From contig SVAI01000001.1 of assembly GCA_015059495.1 (NCBI GenBank), positions 671,811 to 735,810 on the forward strand: a stretch of 64,000 nt of DNA, given 5' to 3'. Below, piece after piece: positions 52,553 through 61,447 of this stretch. The notes beneath the pieces were generated by a model. It had not been told where the DNA came from. It ran no database searches and worked only from the letters and a program-made list of their open reading frames with translations. The stretch is from Bacillota bacterium. GTDB taxonomy: Bacteria; Bacillota_I; Bacilli_A; RF39; UBA660. Each line of letters opens with the position of its first letter. The first letter of the stretch is position 1. The position numbers were made by a program, and so were the translations under genes.

Positions 52553-53431
52553 TTAATTAGCTGGATGTAATCCTCTAGCTCTACCTTGTTCCATTGAATC
52601 AACTATATCAGTAAATCCGCTAGATAATTCAAAATTAGATATCGGTTGTTCTTGAGCAACATCTTCAACTGATGCAGTTTCTTGAACTGCTTCTTGTTGT
52701 GAATTATCTACTTGTGCAAATTCAGCTGGAAGAGAACCTACAAATACATCAGTTCCTGGAGCAGCATTAACTACTTCATCTTTTACTTCAGTATTTTCTT
52801 TAGTTTCTTCTTTCTTTTCGTATGGTTCTACATCAATTACTTGAATTGGTTCACCAGTTTGAATTTGATTATCTTCTTCAGTATTAACATCAAATGTACT
52901 TGAAACTTCAGAAGTACCATTTTCAAAATTAACACTAACTTGAGGATCAGATACTTGGGTAAATTCTGGTTGTTCTTCCTCTTTATTTTCATCATTATTC
53001 TCAATTACTACATCATTTGAAACTATATCAGTATAATTATCTTCTTTAGTTTGATTAAATAATTCATTTTCTAAATCTTGAGATATTTCTTGTTTTTCTT
53101 CTGTATTAATTTCCATATTAGGTATATCAAAATTCTCTAATGGTTGTTCTTTTTGAACTATTCCGCCCCTAAATTCTTTTAATATATCTTCATATTTAAG
53201 AAATACTCTATTAGTTTCTTCAACAATTTCTTCTTCAGCTTTTTTATTAGCTTCTTCAATTACTTGATCTCTTTTTTGATATACTTGTTTAGAATAATCT
53301 TTTAATCTTTCTAATTCACTATCTAATTCTTTCTTAATATTATTAGCTTTTTCAACTTTAGCCATTTCATCACTAATATAACTATTAATATTATCTGATA
53401 TAGTTTTTAACTTTTCTTCCATAATTATCAT
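52553..53431 (-). CDS. Acidic coiled-coil protein, 292 aa
   Basis: Seen: an N-terminal coiled coil (about 1-90) with ELDSELERLKDYSKQVYQKR, then about 190 residues of Glu/Gln/Val-rich low complexity and a short conserved-looking end (FTDIVDSMEQGRARGL). There is no membrane helix. Function not recognised; the coiled coil plus disordered tail suggests a scaffold or cell-division-type adaptor, which is inference. Start choice between 53431 and 53422 (MEEKLKTI) is unclear because GAGGG is 3 or 12 nt away. Confidence 0.5.
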   Translation of the reverse strand: MIIMEEKLKTISDNINSYISDEMAKVEKANNIKKELDSELERLKDYSKQVYQKRDQVIEEANKKAEEEIVEETNRVFLKYEDILKEFRGGIVQKEQPLENFDIPNMEINTEEKQEISQDLENELFNQTKEDNYTDIVSNDVVIENNDENKEEEQPEFTQVSDPQVSVNFENGTSEVSSTFDVNTEEDNQIQTGEPIQVIDVEPYEKKEETKENTEVKDEVVNAAPGTDVFVGSLPAEFAQVDNSQQEAVQETASVEDVAQEQPISNFELSSGFTDIVDSMEQGRARGLHPAN

Positions 53432-53486
53432 CTACCCTCTATTATATAAATAGAATACCATATACACATTTTAAAGTCAAATAACC

Positions 53487-53514
53487 AAAAAAAACAACTT
53501 TACAGTTGTTTTAT
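53487..53514 (-). terminator. Terminator of the C26 hydrolase gene
   Basis: AAAACAACT-GTA-AAGTTGTTTT with a T run on the minus strand. Confidence 0.7.
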
Positions 53515-53522
53515 CTAATTAA

Positions 53523-54251
53523 TTATTTATTAGCATTCTTAACTAACCAATCAAATATCTTATGATCTTTAATTACTTCAGGATGAAATTGTACTCCTAG
53601 AATATATGAATCATTATCGTGATATTCAATTGCTTCAATTATATTATCTTCACTTATAGCACTAACATTAACATAATCAGGTAATCTATTAACCATAGTA
53701 CTATGTAATGATACAACGCTTAACTTATTAGTATTATATATATCATACATAAAAGTATTATCTTTAATATTTATATCATGTTTTGCATTATTAATACTTT
53801 CTTCATCTTTAGTTACGTAATGTAAATGATTATTTAATATACTTTCATCAATTCTTTTTAGATAAGGATTAACTTCTTTATTACTTTGATATACTTCTTC
53901 TAAAGACATATCTATATTATTTTTCTTATCTTCTAAAACATTAAAGAATATACTAATAGCTTGCATACCTAAGCATATGCCTAATACTGGTTTATGATTA
54001 TTAATTGCATCATCTAATACACTAAAGAATTCTCTTCTAACATAAATACCACCTGGCCAAAGATAAGCGTCACATATATCTTTATATATATCCATATTAC
54101 TATCTAATAATCCTATAGGTATTGCTCCACTTTCTCTAATCATTTCTTCATACATTCTTACATATATTGCCTTATCTTGATAAGGATCATTTTCTTCATT
54201 CTTTAAATTATATACTGGTAATATACCAACTACTACTTTATTTTTTATCAT
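53523..54251 (-). CDS. Class I glutamine amidotransferase-like hydrolase (peptidase C26, PuuD-like)
   Basis: About 242 residues. Seen: nucleophile elbow GICLGMQAISIFF with catalytic Cys, oxyanion region YLWPGGIYV, and VQFHPEVIKD with catalytic His and Glu. The family includes gamma-glutamyl-GABA hydrolase and folate/polyglutamate hydrolases; the substrate cannot be told from sequence. I chose the ATG at 54251 because AGGAAG lies 8 nt upstream; the track start is a GTG. A 27-codon ORF precedes it by 5 bp. Confidence 0.85.
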   Translation of the reverse strand: MIKNKVVVGILPVYNLKNEENDPYQDKAIYVRMYEEMIRESGAIPIGLLDSNMDIYKDICDAYLWPGGIYVRREFFSVLDDAINNHKPVLGICLGMQAISIFFNVLEDKKNNIDMSLEEVYQSNKEVNPYLKRIDESILNNHLHYVTKDEESINNAKHDINIKDNTFMYDIYNTNKLSVVSLHSTMVNRLPDYVNVSAISEDNIIEAIEYHDNDSYILGVQFHPEVIKDHKIFDWLVKNANK

Positions 54252-54256
54252 ATCCT

Positions 54257-54340
54257 TCACTTCCTTATTGTTGCTTTAATATTATCATTAACCCAAATCT
54301 TAGGTTCATCAAAAATAAAGTTATCTAATTCTACTTTCAT
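54257..54340 (-). CDS. Possible small ORF, 27 aa
   Basis: An ORF beginning MKVELDNFIF and ending IKATIRK, with AGGAG 7 nt before its ATG. It stops 5 bp before the C26 hydrolase start. It could be a leader or a small protein; the in-track ORF at 54257-54496 extends it upstream without a good start. Unrecognised. Confidence 0.35.
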   Translation of the reverse strand: MKVELDNFIFDEPKIWVNDNIKATIRK

Positions 54341-54373
54341 ATAATTACTCCTAAATTTATTATAACATACATA

Positions 54374-54406
54374 ATAAAAAAGACATACATCTGTATGTCT
54401 TTTATC
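54374..54406 (-). terminator. Terminator of the DUF4097 gene
   Basis: AAAAGACATACA / TGTATGTCTTTT with a T run on the minus strand. Confidence 0.75.
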
Positions 54407-55091
54407 TTGTCTTAATATTAATTTCACCGATACCAGCATTAACTTTAATATAATTAAATCCATTACCAACTTTACCATCGTCAACGCTTTTACCATTAAT
54501 TTTTGCTTCTCCTATACCTTTATTAAATTCAAAAGTATATTCTTCTTCATCATTGTTTAATTCTATTTTAGCTTCACCAATACCTGTATCAATAATACTA
54601 TTACCAGTTATATTTGATTTAATATCTATTTCTCCAACACCAGTTTTAACAGATAAATCATTCATATCAACATCTTTAATCTTAACTTCACCAACACCAA
54701 GATCAATAACAACTTTATCAAACTTAATATTTTCATTAACAATTAACTTAGCATATTGATTAGATAATTTACCAAATTGTTTTTTTTCATTCTTAATAGT
54801 TAAACTATCATTTTCTTGATTAGTTATAACACCATCAATATTAGTTTCAAAACTAATACCTTCTACTTCACTAGATCTTTCAATAGTTAAATCACATACA
54901 CCTAGTTCTACACTTAAATATGTTGAATTCTTATCAAATACAGCATTAGTTATTTTTTCTTCACTACCAACTAAACCAGTAGCATTTAGTAGAAAATATC
55001 CACCTTGAATAATACCACTAATAATAGCAATAGATAAACAAGCAGCAAACGCAATAGCTAAATACTTAATTACTCTTTGTGCAGGTCTCAT
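54402..55091 (-). CDS. DUF4097-type beta-solenoid membrane protein
   Basis: A 229-residue protein. Seen: one N-terminal membrane helix (about 10-35), then a repeated beta-solenoid with the turn GVGEVKIKDV, GVGEIDIKSN, GIGEAKIELN, GIGEAKINGK, GIGEINIKTR, typical of DUF4097 putative adhesins. It overlaps the LiaF-like gene by 4 bp (ATGA), so both are probably made together and act at the envelope. Confidence 0.75.
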   Translation of the reverse strand: MRPAQRVIKYLAIAFAACLSIAIISGIIQGGYFLLNATGLVGSEEKITNAVFDKNSTYLSVELGVCDLTIERSSEVEGISFETNIDGVITNQENDSLTIKNEKKQFGKLSNQYAKLIVNENIKFDKVVIDLGVGEVKIKDVDMNDLSVKTGVGEIDIKSNITGNSIIDTGIGEAKIELNNDEEEYTFEFNKGIGEAKINGKSVDDGKVGNGFNYIKVNAGIGEINIKTR

Positions 55092-55747
55092 TTAATTTCA
55101 ACTCCACCAAAGATACATACAGCATTAACTAAAATTGTTGGACCTTTATCAGTGTTTTCTTTAATCTTTTTACCATCAACACCACCAAAGATTGATGTTG
55201 AAGCAACTTTAACATTAACCCCTTCAGGAAAAATAATATCAATACCACCAAAAATTGATGTTGTAGTAATAACTACATCTTTTTTAATCTTAGCATCTCT
55301 TAAATCTAATTTAATACCACCAAAGATTGCATTTAAATTAGTTCCTTTAAATTCATCTGCAACTTTAATATCTTGTCCAGAGAATGTAGCAAATACTTCT
55401 TCACCAACTTTTTCTACTTTGACAAAATCTTTAGAAATACTATTCTTAAATATTAGTGATAAACCAATTCCAATAATAATTACTGGAACAATTAACTTCC
55501 AAATAACATCAAAATCAATAACATTTTGACAAGATAATAGTAATAATACACCAATAATTAATGTAATAATACTACCAGTCTTTTCCCTATCACTAACAAT
55601 ACCAAATAAACTTGGTACAATAATAAATAATGTCCACCATCCTTTAAAGAATAAATTAACATTAAATAGATTTAGAGCATTACCTGCAAGTATAATTCCA
55701 ACAACAATTAACACTAAACCCCAAACAATATTTTTTCCTTTGTTCAT
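55088..55747 (-). CDS. LiaF-like envelope stress protein
   Basis: A 219-residue protein. Seen: four membrane helices in the first 125 residues (GLVLIVVGIILAGNALNLF...), then a soluble beta-solenoid with the repeated AIFGGIKLDLRD, SIFGGIDIIFPEG, SIFGGVDGKK, CIFGGVEIK. LiaF is the negative regulator of the LiaRS cell-envelope stress system; no LiaRS genes are in this window. It sits with the DUF4097 gene as a pair. Confidence 0.75.
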   Translation of the reverse strand: MNKGKNIVWGLVLIVVGIILAGNALNLFNVNLFFKGWWTLFIIVPSLFGIVSDREKTGSIITLIIGVLLLLSCQNVIDFDVIWKLIVPVIIIGIGLSLIFKNSISKDFVKVEKVGEEVFATFSGQDIKVADEFKGTNLNAIFGGIKLDLRDAKIKKDVVITTTSIFGGIDIIFPEGVNVKVASTSIFGGVDGKKIKENTDKGPTILVNAVCIFGGVEIK

Positions 55748-55828
55748 ATAATCTCTCCTCCTACTAATATAAAAATTATAACATAGTAACTAAAAAAAAT
55801 ATAGATATTACTATCTATATTTAAATAT

Positions 55829-57283
55829 TTATTTATTCATTTTCAATACTCTTCTAACAGTTAAAAAATCTTTATTATATTCTTCTAATGAACCATCATT
55901 TAATACTATTGGAGGAATAAATTGTATCTTCCATCCTCTTTTTATATATTCACTAAATTCTTCTTCATAGTTTATGCAACTAGTAGTAATAGTTTTATCT
56001 ACTACAGTTTCTATTTTATGAAAACCACAACATCTAACCATAAAATCTTTAAATGTCATATCACATATCTTAAATATTTCCATTTCATAATAATTAGCAT
56101 ATAACCTTAAATTATAAAAGAATTCATATAAACAACCATAAGCACTTTCAATTCCAATAGCTAATTCTAATAAGGTTTTATCATAGCATTTACCTTCACT
56201 TTGTAAATCAGATTTCATCTTCCAATCTAGCGCATCATAATTATCATTTTTCAAAAAAAAGCACTTATCATAAAAATTATAATAATAATAAATATCTCCT
56301 AAAGTTAAATAACCATTATCTAGATGTTTTTTAACAATATCAAAAAAATATTTTGGATCTACACTTTCTAAATTAATATCTAATTTCTCTACTATTTTAT
56401 GAAATTCAAATCTAATATTATTATTCTTATGATCATCAACATGAAATAAATGTTTATTTGGTGTTAGATAATAGCTATTACTTATTTTTACATCTTCCAT
56501 AATTCTTTTAGCTGGAATAAATATTTCAAAATTATTAATTGCCTCTATGCATGCGTTACATTCTTCTTCTAATTCCTTAGGTAATCTATTTTGTCCTTTT
56601 AATATCTTAGAACTAAATTCAATATAATCTAATATTGGATACTTATTTGTTAGTATACCTTTTCTTACATTAAAGAATTGTTCAATATTATATAAATATT
56701 CAGCAACCTTATCATCTAAATCAACTGCTAAATAATTCTTTTCTGTAATAAATTCCCTAAAACTATAACTCATCAAACTCTTTTTAGAAAACTCTATATT
56801 TCTATTATGCCAAATATAATCACCCAAAGTCATAGCTAAATCTTTTATATCACATTTAAATTCTAAGTCATCATCTTTATGTATAGATATATATTCAGTT
56901 AATAATTCCATCATTTTATTAAAACCATTATTAGTTATACCTAATTCATTAAAACCTTTTGTACCTTTTTTTAATGCATTATATAAATCATATTTACCAA
57001 ATCTATAATGATCTAATCCACATTCAACATCATAATTATTTAATATAGTACTAGCTGTTTCTCTTTTATCAAAATCTACCCAATAATTAGTAAATTCCAT
57101 TGATTCCTCTTCTTTAGTTAAATGAAGTGGATTTAATCCATCTAATTCACCGGTTAATTTAGCACATCTATAAGATAAATCTTTAGATAAATAATTAAGT
57201 TTAACTATTCTTGCAGAATCTCTATTTTCTAATTTAACAGTAATATTTTTATAATCATTTAATTCTTTAAAAAAAGGTATCAT
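55829..57283 (-). CDS. Hypothetical cytoplasmic protein, 484 aa
   Basis: Not recognised. The protein is soluble, mostly helical, with a His/Asp/Asn-rich patch (LFHVDDHKNNNIRFEFHK) and several Cys near the C-terminus (RCCGFHK, TSCINYEE) that could bind metal. I chose the ATG at 57283 because GGAGG lies 7 nt upstream. It is immediately downstream of the DUF2779 gene, likely in one operon. Confidence 0.5.
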   Translation of the reverse strand: MIPFFKELNDYKNITVKLENRDSARIVKLNYLSKDLSYRCAKLTGELDGLNPLHLTKEEESMEFTNYWVDFDKRETASTILNNYDVECGLDHYRFGKYDLYNALKKGTKGFNELGITNNGFNKMMELLTEYISIHKDDDLEFKCDIKDLAMTLGDYIWHNRNIEFSKKSLMSYSFREFITEKNYLAVDLDDKVAEYLYNIEQFFNVRKGILTNKYPILDYIEFSSKILKGQNRLPKELEEECNACIEAINNFEIFIPAKRIMEDVKISNSYYLTPNKHLFHVDDHKNNNIRFEFHKIVEKLDINLESVDPKYFFDIVKKHLDNGYLTLGDIYYYYNFYDKCFFLKNDNYDALDWKMKSDLQSEGKCYDKTLLELAIGIESAYGCLYEFFYNLRLYANYYEMEIFKICDMTFKDFMVRCCGFHKIETVVDKTITTSCINYEEEFSEYIKRGWKIQFIPPIVLNDGSLEEYNKDFLTVRRVLKMNK

Positions 57284-57327
57284 AAGCAAGCCTCCAAATT
57301 TAATTATTTATTATAAATAAAAAAGTA

Positions 57328-58800
57328 TTACTTTTCAATAATACTTTTTAATTTATCATGTATTTTTACCATTGCATATGTATCTAATTCACAATATCTA
57401 AGTAATGCTTCTCTTAAAGTTTTTTTATCTTCATCATTTAAATTCTTTAATGATAAGAAACTTCTTGATGCTTCATCACCTTTATGAACTAAATTAAGAT
57501 TATGATAATCTAAACTAGGATCATTAGGAAACAATGCTGGAAGTACAAATTTAATTGAAAATGACCCTAACATATCTTTACAATAATAATCCCTATTTTT
57601 AAATGGTACAATTAAATCTTTAATATGATCATGTATATTCATTAAATGATCACTAAGGTCTGGATAAATACTAGCTAAATGTTTAATAATCATTTTTTCA
57701 AATGCCATATTATATGCTAATACACAAGAATCTTTAGGTATATCATTAACTAATTGTTCAGCCAATTTTCTTCTTGGATCTTTTCCACTTTCACCTAAAT
57801 ACTCTTTATGTAATAATTCTCCTTCTTCACTCATTCTATAATGAAGTGAATATTGAAATGGTAATTGCATATATGGATTAGTATTATCAAATTCAGGTAC
57901 TGCTACTTGATATGATTCAAAATCTAAATAATATATTGGATAATAATACTTATCTAATTCTTCTTTTATATTATCTTTATTTATATATGGTTCTAAATCA
58001 TTTAATTCAAACTCTATTTGTTGTTTATATTTATTATTAATATTACTATCTAATAAATCTTCATAAGACACTTTACCTTCATTATATAACTTAATCTTAC
58101 TAGTTAGTTGCATACCCCTAATATTAAATATATTATTCTCTGGTAAATGTCTAGAACAATATTTAAAGTATGGACAAGGATAAGGACTAAAACAATACTC
58201 TCCTAAATCTTTATCTCTTTCTTTATCACTTTCCATATAATTACTAATCTTATCAATAGTATTCTTAACTAATTCTTGTTTTTCTATAACTGTTTCAGTA
58301 ATATCATTAAACTTAAATAACTTATCTAATTCTAAATCACCATGTCTTACATAAGAACTATCAACAGTAACAACATAAGTTTTAATAACATTTAATCCTA
58401 AATTAGTTAATACATAGTATTGAAAAGATACATCATCTAAATAAACATCACTAACATGAGTAGAACTTTTTACTTCATATAATTCATAAGTATTACCCAT
58501 CTTTTTTAATATATCAACACTACAAAAATTATTATTATAAGAAAATGATGCTTCACATAAATTAATATTATCTTCTTTTAAATAATTCTTAGTATCTTCA
58601 ATCATCTTAGATAAATCTTTATTAAATTCTACTACTTTATAATTAGGAAATAACTTTTGAGCAAGTATACCTATATCAGTACCATTATCTAATACTGCAT
58701 CATTATTTATTTCTTCTTTAACTTCTTTTTTATACTTATCTAACCACAATATCTTTTCACATTGTAATCCTAAAGTATATTTAGACTTTGATAAATACAT
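57328..58800 (-). CDS. DUF2779-family protein (predicted nuclease/RNase H fold)
   Basis: About 490 residues. Seen: N-terminal MYLSKSKYTLGLQCEKILWL and YELYEVKSSTHVSDVYLDDV (PD-(D/E)XK-like core with ExK), a CPYFKYC Cys cluster, then the DUF2779 part YYLDFESYQVAVPEF...PFQYSLHY, which resembles RNase H-type exonucleases. The Cys set (CFSPYPCPYFKYC) may hold an iron-sulfur cluster, as in AddB/Cas4-like nucleases. I chose the ATG at 58800 because AGGGTG lies 6 nt upstream. Function in DNA or RNA processing is inference. Confidence 0.75.
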   Translation of the reverse strand: MYLSKSKYTLGLQCEKILWLDKYKKEVKEEINNDAVLDNGTDIGILAQKLFPNYKVVEFNKDLSKMIEDTKNYLKEDNINLCEASFSYNNNFCSVDILKKMGNTYELYEVKSSTHVSDVYLDDVSFQYYVLTNLGLNVIKTYVVTVDSSYVRHGDLELDKLFKFNDITETVIEKQELVKNTIDKISNYMESDKERDKDLGEYCFSPYPCPYFKYCSRHLPENNIFNIRGMQLTSKIKLYNEGKVSYEDLLDSNINNKYKQQIEFELNDLEPYINKDNIKEELDKYYYPIYYLDFESYQVAVPEFDNTNPYMQLPFQYSLHYRMSEEGELLHKEYLGESGKDPRRKLAEQLVNDIPKDSCVLAYNMAFEKMIIKHLASIYPDLSDHLMNIHDHIKDLIVPFKNRDYYCKDMLGSFSIKFVLPALFPNDPSLDYHNLNLVHKGDEASRSFLSLKNLNDEDKKTLREALLRYCELDTYAMVKIHDKLKSIIEK

Positions 58801-58885
58801 TACTATCACCCTAAAATAATTTTAATACATTTGACATTTTTAATCAATTATATTAGAATAACTAACCAATAAAGAGGTACAGATT

Positions 58886-59359
58886 ATGGATAAATTATTA
58901 CAAATCGACTTAAGTGACGTAAAAACAGTCATGGATTTGTATTTAAACAGAATTCATTATCCACATCTAGATAAAAATACAAATAAACAAGTAGTCGAAA
59001 TAGGACTTAAACAATATATAATTAATAAGATTAATGAAGCTGATAGCTTACTTATTGTAGATGATACTATAGAACTATATCAACTAGTTCAAGATATATC
59101 ATTCTTATCAGGTATTAATAATGATCGAAATATTGCTTATTTAATAGACTATCTATTATTATTAATGAGTAATGAACAACAATATCCAATCAAATGGACT
59201 AAAGTTGATAACGATAATTATGTAGTACAACCAAACATCATACGACCATATGATGTAATAACAAATATAGAAACAAGTGAATTTCCTAATTCAGCATCTA
59301 TATTTAACTATTTATATAATTATTATATTAATCAATTTAATGAAAATAGAACAAGATAA
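58886..59359 (+). CDS. Hypothetical soluble protein, 157 aa
   Basis: Not recognised. Seen: mostly helical, with no membrane helix, a Leu-rich core (LVQDISFLSG, AYLIDYLLLLM) and a Tyr/Asn-rich end. GAGGT lies 7 nt before the ATG. It is the only plus-strand gene in its neighbourhood and has its own terminator. Confidence 0.5.
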   Translation: MDKLLQIDLSDVKTVMDLYLNRIHYPHLDKNTNKQVVEIGLKQYIINKINEADSLLIVDDTIELYQLVQDISFLSGINNDRNIAYLIDYLLLLMSNEQQYPIKWTKVDNDNYVVQPNIIRPYDVITNIETSEFPNSASIFNYLYNYYINQFNENRTR

Positions 59360-59378
59360 TTCTTGTTCTATTTTTTTG
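59344..59378 (+). terminator. Terminator of the 157-aa gene
   Basis: GAACAAGA / TCTTGTTC stem with a long T run. Confidence 0.75.
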
Positions 59379-59406
59379 TTCTATATATCTTAATCTTCCG
59401 ATCATT

Positions 59407-60297
59407 CTAAAATAATGATTGTTGCTTATTGTCATCTGAATATCTATGTATTTTATTTTTTCTGTCTTTTTGAACACCACGATGATATTTGATTTCAGGA
59501 TAACCAAATCCGACAATTAGTTTTATATAATGATCTTCTGGTATTCCTAACATTTTTCTAGCTTCAGGAACTAATTCTTCTAATACTTCAGATGGATAGC
59601 TCATTATTGCAGTTCCAAGTCCAAAAGAATTAGCAATTAACTCAAAATAAGCAGATGCTATATTACAATTTACTTTTGAATCCTCAGCCCATTTACCAAC
59701 ACATTTTTCATGTGCAATAAACAAATGAGGTGCTCCACAAAATAATAAATCATCTTTTCTTACAGTTTTTTCTGATTGTTTCATTTTCTTATAATAAAAA
59801 TCACTAAAACTATGAGTATAAATATGTTTCTTTGCTAGTTTCTCCATTTTAGGGTATGCAACATTCCATATTTCTTTTACTCTATCTTTATCATCAATAA
59901 CTGTATATTCTACATTACAAGCATTTCCTCCAGTAGGAGCTGATTCCATTGCTCTTAATATTCTGTCTATAATACTTTTATCAACATTTTTATCTAAATA
60001 TCTTCTGCAGGTTCTTCTATTTGTTAAAAGTCTTTCCATATATTCTCCCATATCTTCAGGAACTGGTGGCTTGGAATCTCTAGGATTTTTTCCAAATATT
60101 GATATTGCACCTTTAGGGCAAACTGCTAAGCAATGCTGACATCTCCAACAACCTCTCCAACCATATCTTTCAAAATCCTTCATTTCAGGATATCCATCTT
60201 CTCCAAATTCTAATACCATACCAGAGCAAGTATTTATACAATTACCACATTTTATGCATTTAGTTTTATCAACTATAAATCCAGTCTTTTCTTTCAT
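59407..60297 (-). CDS. Ferredoxin-nitroreductase fusion oxidoreductase
   Basis: A 296-residue protein. Seen: an N-terminal double [4Fe-4S] ferredoxin domain (CIKCGNCINTC and CWRCQHCLAVCP, residues about 14-68), then a nitroreductase-family FMN domain with NRRTCRRYLDKNVDK, MESAPTGGN and VGFGYPEIKYHRG. It can pass electrons from iron-sulfur clusters to flavin. It is the last gene of the ACGX RiPP-type operon and may reduce or modify the peptide, or support the radical SAM enzyme; that role is inference. Its ATG overlaps the stop of a 50-codon ORF (ATGA). Confidence 0.85.
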   Translation of the reverse strand: MKEKTGFIVDKTKCIKCGNCINTCSGMVLEFGEDGYPEMKDFERYGWRGCWRCQHCLAVCPKGAISIFGKNPRDSKPPVPEDMGEYMERLLTNRRTCRRYLDKNVDKSIIDRILRAMESAPTGGNACNVEYTVIDDKDRVKEIWNVAYPKMEKLAKKHIYTHSFSDFYYKKMKQSEKTVRKDDLLFCGAPHLFIAHEKCVGKWAEDSKVNCNIASAYFELIANSFGLGTAIMSYPSEVLEELVPEARKMLGIPEDHYIKLIVGFGYPEIKYHRGVQKDRKNKIHRYSDDNKQQSLF

Positions 60298-60446
60298 ATT
60301 TCACTTACTCCTTTAATCACTTCATTTATATCATCTTGAATACCAATTGCTTTATCTTCAATATCATTTGGAATATCAATATTTAAATATTCCTTATTTT
60401 CATTTATAAAATAATTTAATAATTTATCTATTAATTCTTCTTTCAT
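60294..60446 (-). CDS. Small ORF in the RiPP operon, 50 aa
   Basis: An ORF beginning MKEELIDKLL, too short for the track, with GGAGG upstream of its ATG. It overlaps the nitroreductase start (ATGA). The segment NENKEYLNIDIPNDIEDK recalls the N-terminal helix of macrodomain ADP-ribose hydrolases, but nothing else of that fold is present, so it may be a relic or an unrelated helical protein. Confidence 0.5.
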   Translation of the reverse strand: MKEELIDKLLNYFINENKEYLNIDIPNDIEDKAIGIQDDINEVIKGVSEI

Positions 60447-60463
60447 TGATATTCCTCCAATCA

Positions 60464-61447
60464 TTATATTTGTTTTTTTAATTCTTCATCAACAACTACA
60501 ATTCCTTTACCATTTGTTTTCCCATTTTCTAAATCTCTTGAGTATTCTATTACATTATCAAAAGAATAAACTTTTCCAATTTCAGGTATTATTTCATAGT
60601 CATCAATAAAAGTCATCATCTCATCTATTATTTTTTGTGTAGGATAATTCGAATAAAAACCTGTCAAATAACATCCATTAGGAATTTCTTTAATTGGATC
60701 AAACTTATCTAATGTAAATACATTACCAAGTATTCCAGTAGAACAACATATTCCTCCTTTATTTAATAACTTTAAACTTTCTGGAACTGTTAAAGGTCCT
60801 ACTAATTCTAATATCTTATCTACTTTTTCTCCAATTTTATCTTTAATAGAATTATCAGTATCAATAATTATTTTATCTACTCCAAGATATTCTAATAATT
60901 CATTATGCTTATCACTTCTAACAGTAACTAGAACTCTGCAACCTAGATTTTTAGCAAGTATTATACTAGCAATTCCTAAAGATGACGAACCTCCTCTAAT
61001 TAAAAGGGAATCTTTTTCTTTTAGTTGTAAACAATCAAATAGCGAACCCCAAGCAGTAAAATATGTTTCAGGAATTGCAGCTAGATGTATCCAATCTAAT
61101 TTTGTATTTACTTTAAACACATTCTTTTTAGGTAGTAAAACATATTCTTCATAAGAGCCATTAAAAGTTCTTCCCATTCCACCCATAAGAGCAATAACTT
61201 TATCTCCTTTAGATAAATCACTATTAGATGGATTTTCTACTATACCAACACATTCAATTCCAGGAACTACTGGTTTTTTAAATGCAGGATTATCTATTTC
61301 AAATTGTCTAAATAATGCTTCACTATGATTCATACCAAAAGCCATTACTTTTACAAGTACCCAATCATCTTTAACTTTAGGTATATCAATATCACTTAAT
61401 TTTAAATCTTCTACTAATGTGGATTTTTCTAATACTAATGCTTTCAC
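60464..61447 (-). CDS. MDR-superfamily oxidoreductase (zinc-less quinone-reductase type)
   Basis: A 327-residue protein. Seen: GroES-like N-terminal domain (MNHSEALFRQ, VPGIECVGIVENP), Rossmann motif GGSSSLGIASIILAKNLGC, and STGILGN. The catalytic zinc Cys/His set of alcohol dehydrogenase is missing, as in NADPH:quinone reductases. The start is a GTG directly after the radical SAM stop codon, with AAGGAG 9 nt upstream, so translation is coupled. Its role in the RiPP operon is unknown. Confidence 0.8.
   Translation of the reverse strand: MKALVLEKSTLVEDLKLSDIDIPKVKDDWVLVKVMAFGMNHSEALFRQFEIDNPAFKKPVVPGIECVGIVENPSNSDLSKGDKVIALMGGMGRTFNGSYEEYVLLPKKNVFKVNTKLDWIHLAAIPETYFTAWGSLFDCLQLKEKDSLLIRGGSSSLGIASIILAKNLGCRVLVTVRSDKHNELLEYLGVDKIIIDTDNSIKDKIGEKVDKILELVGPLTVPESLKLLNKGGICCSTGILGNVFTLDKFDPIKEIPNGCYLTGFYSNYPTQKIIDEMMTFIDDYEIIPEIGKVYSFDNVIEYSRDLENGKTNGKGIVVVDEELKKQI

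Noticed and set aside
54257-54496. 79-aa ORF at 54.3 kb
   Set aside because: The upstream part runs through the DUF4097 gene and its terminator; only the last 27 codons have a plausible RBS.
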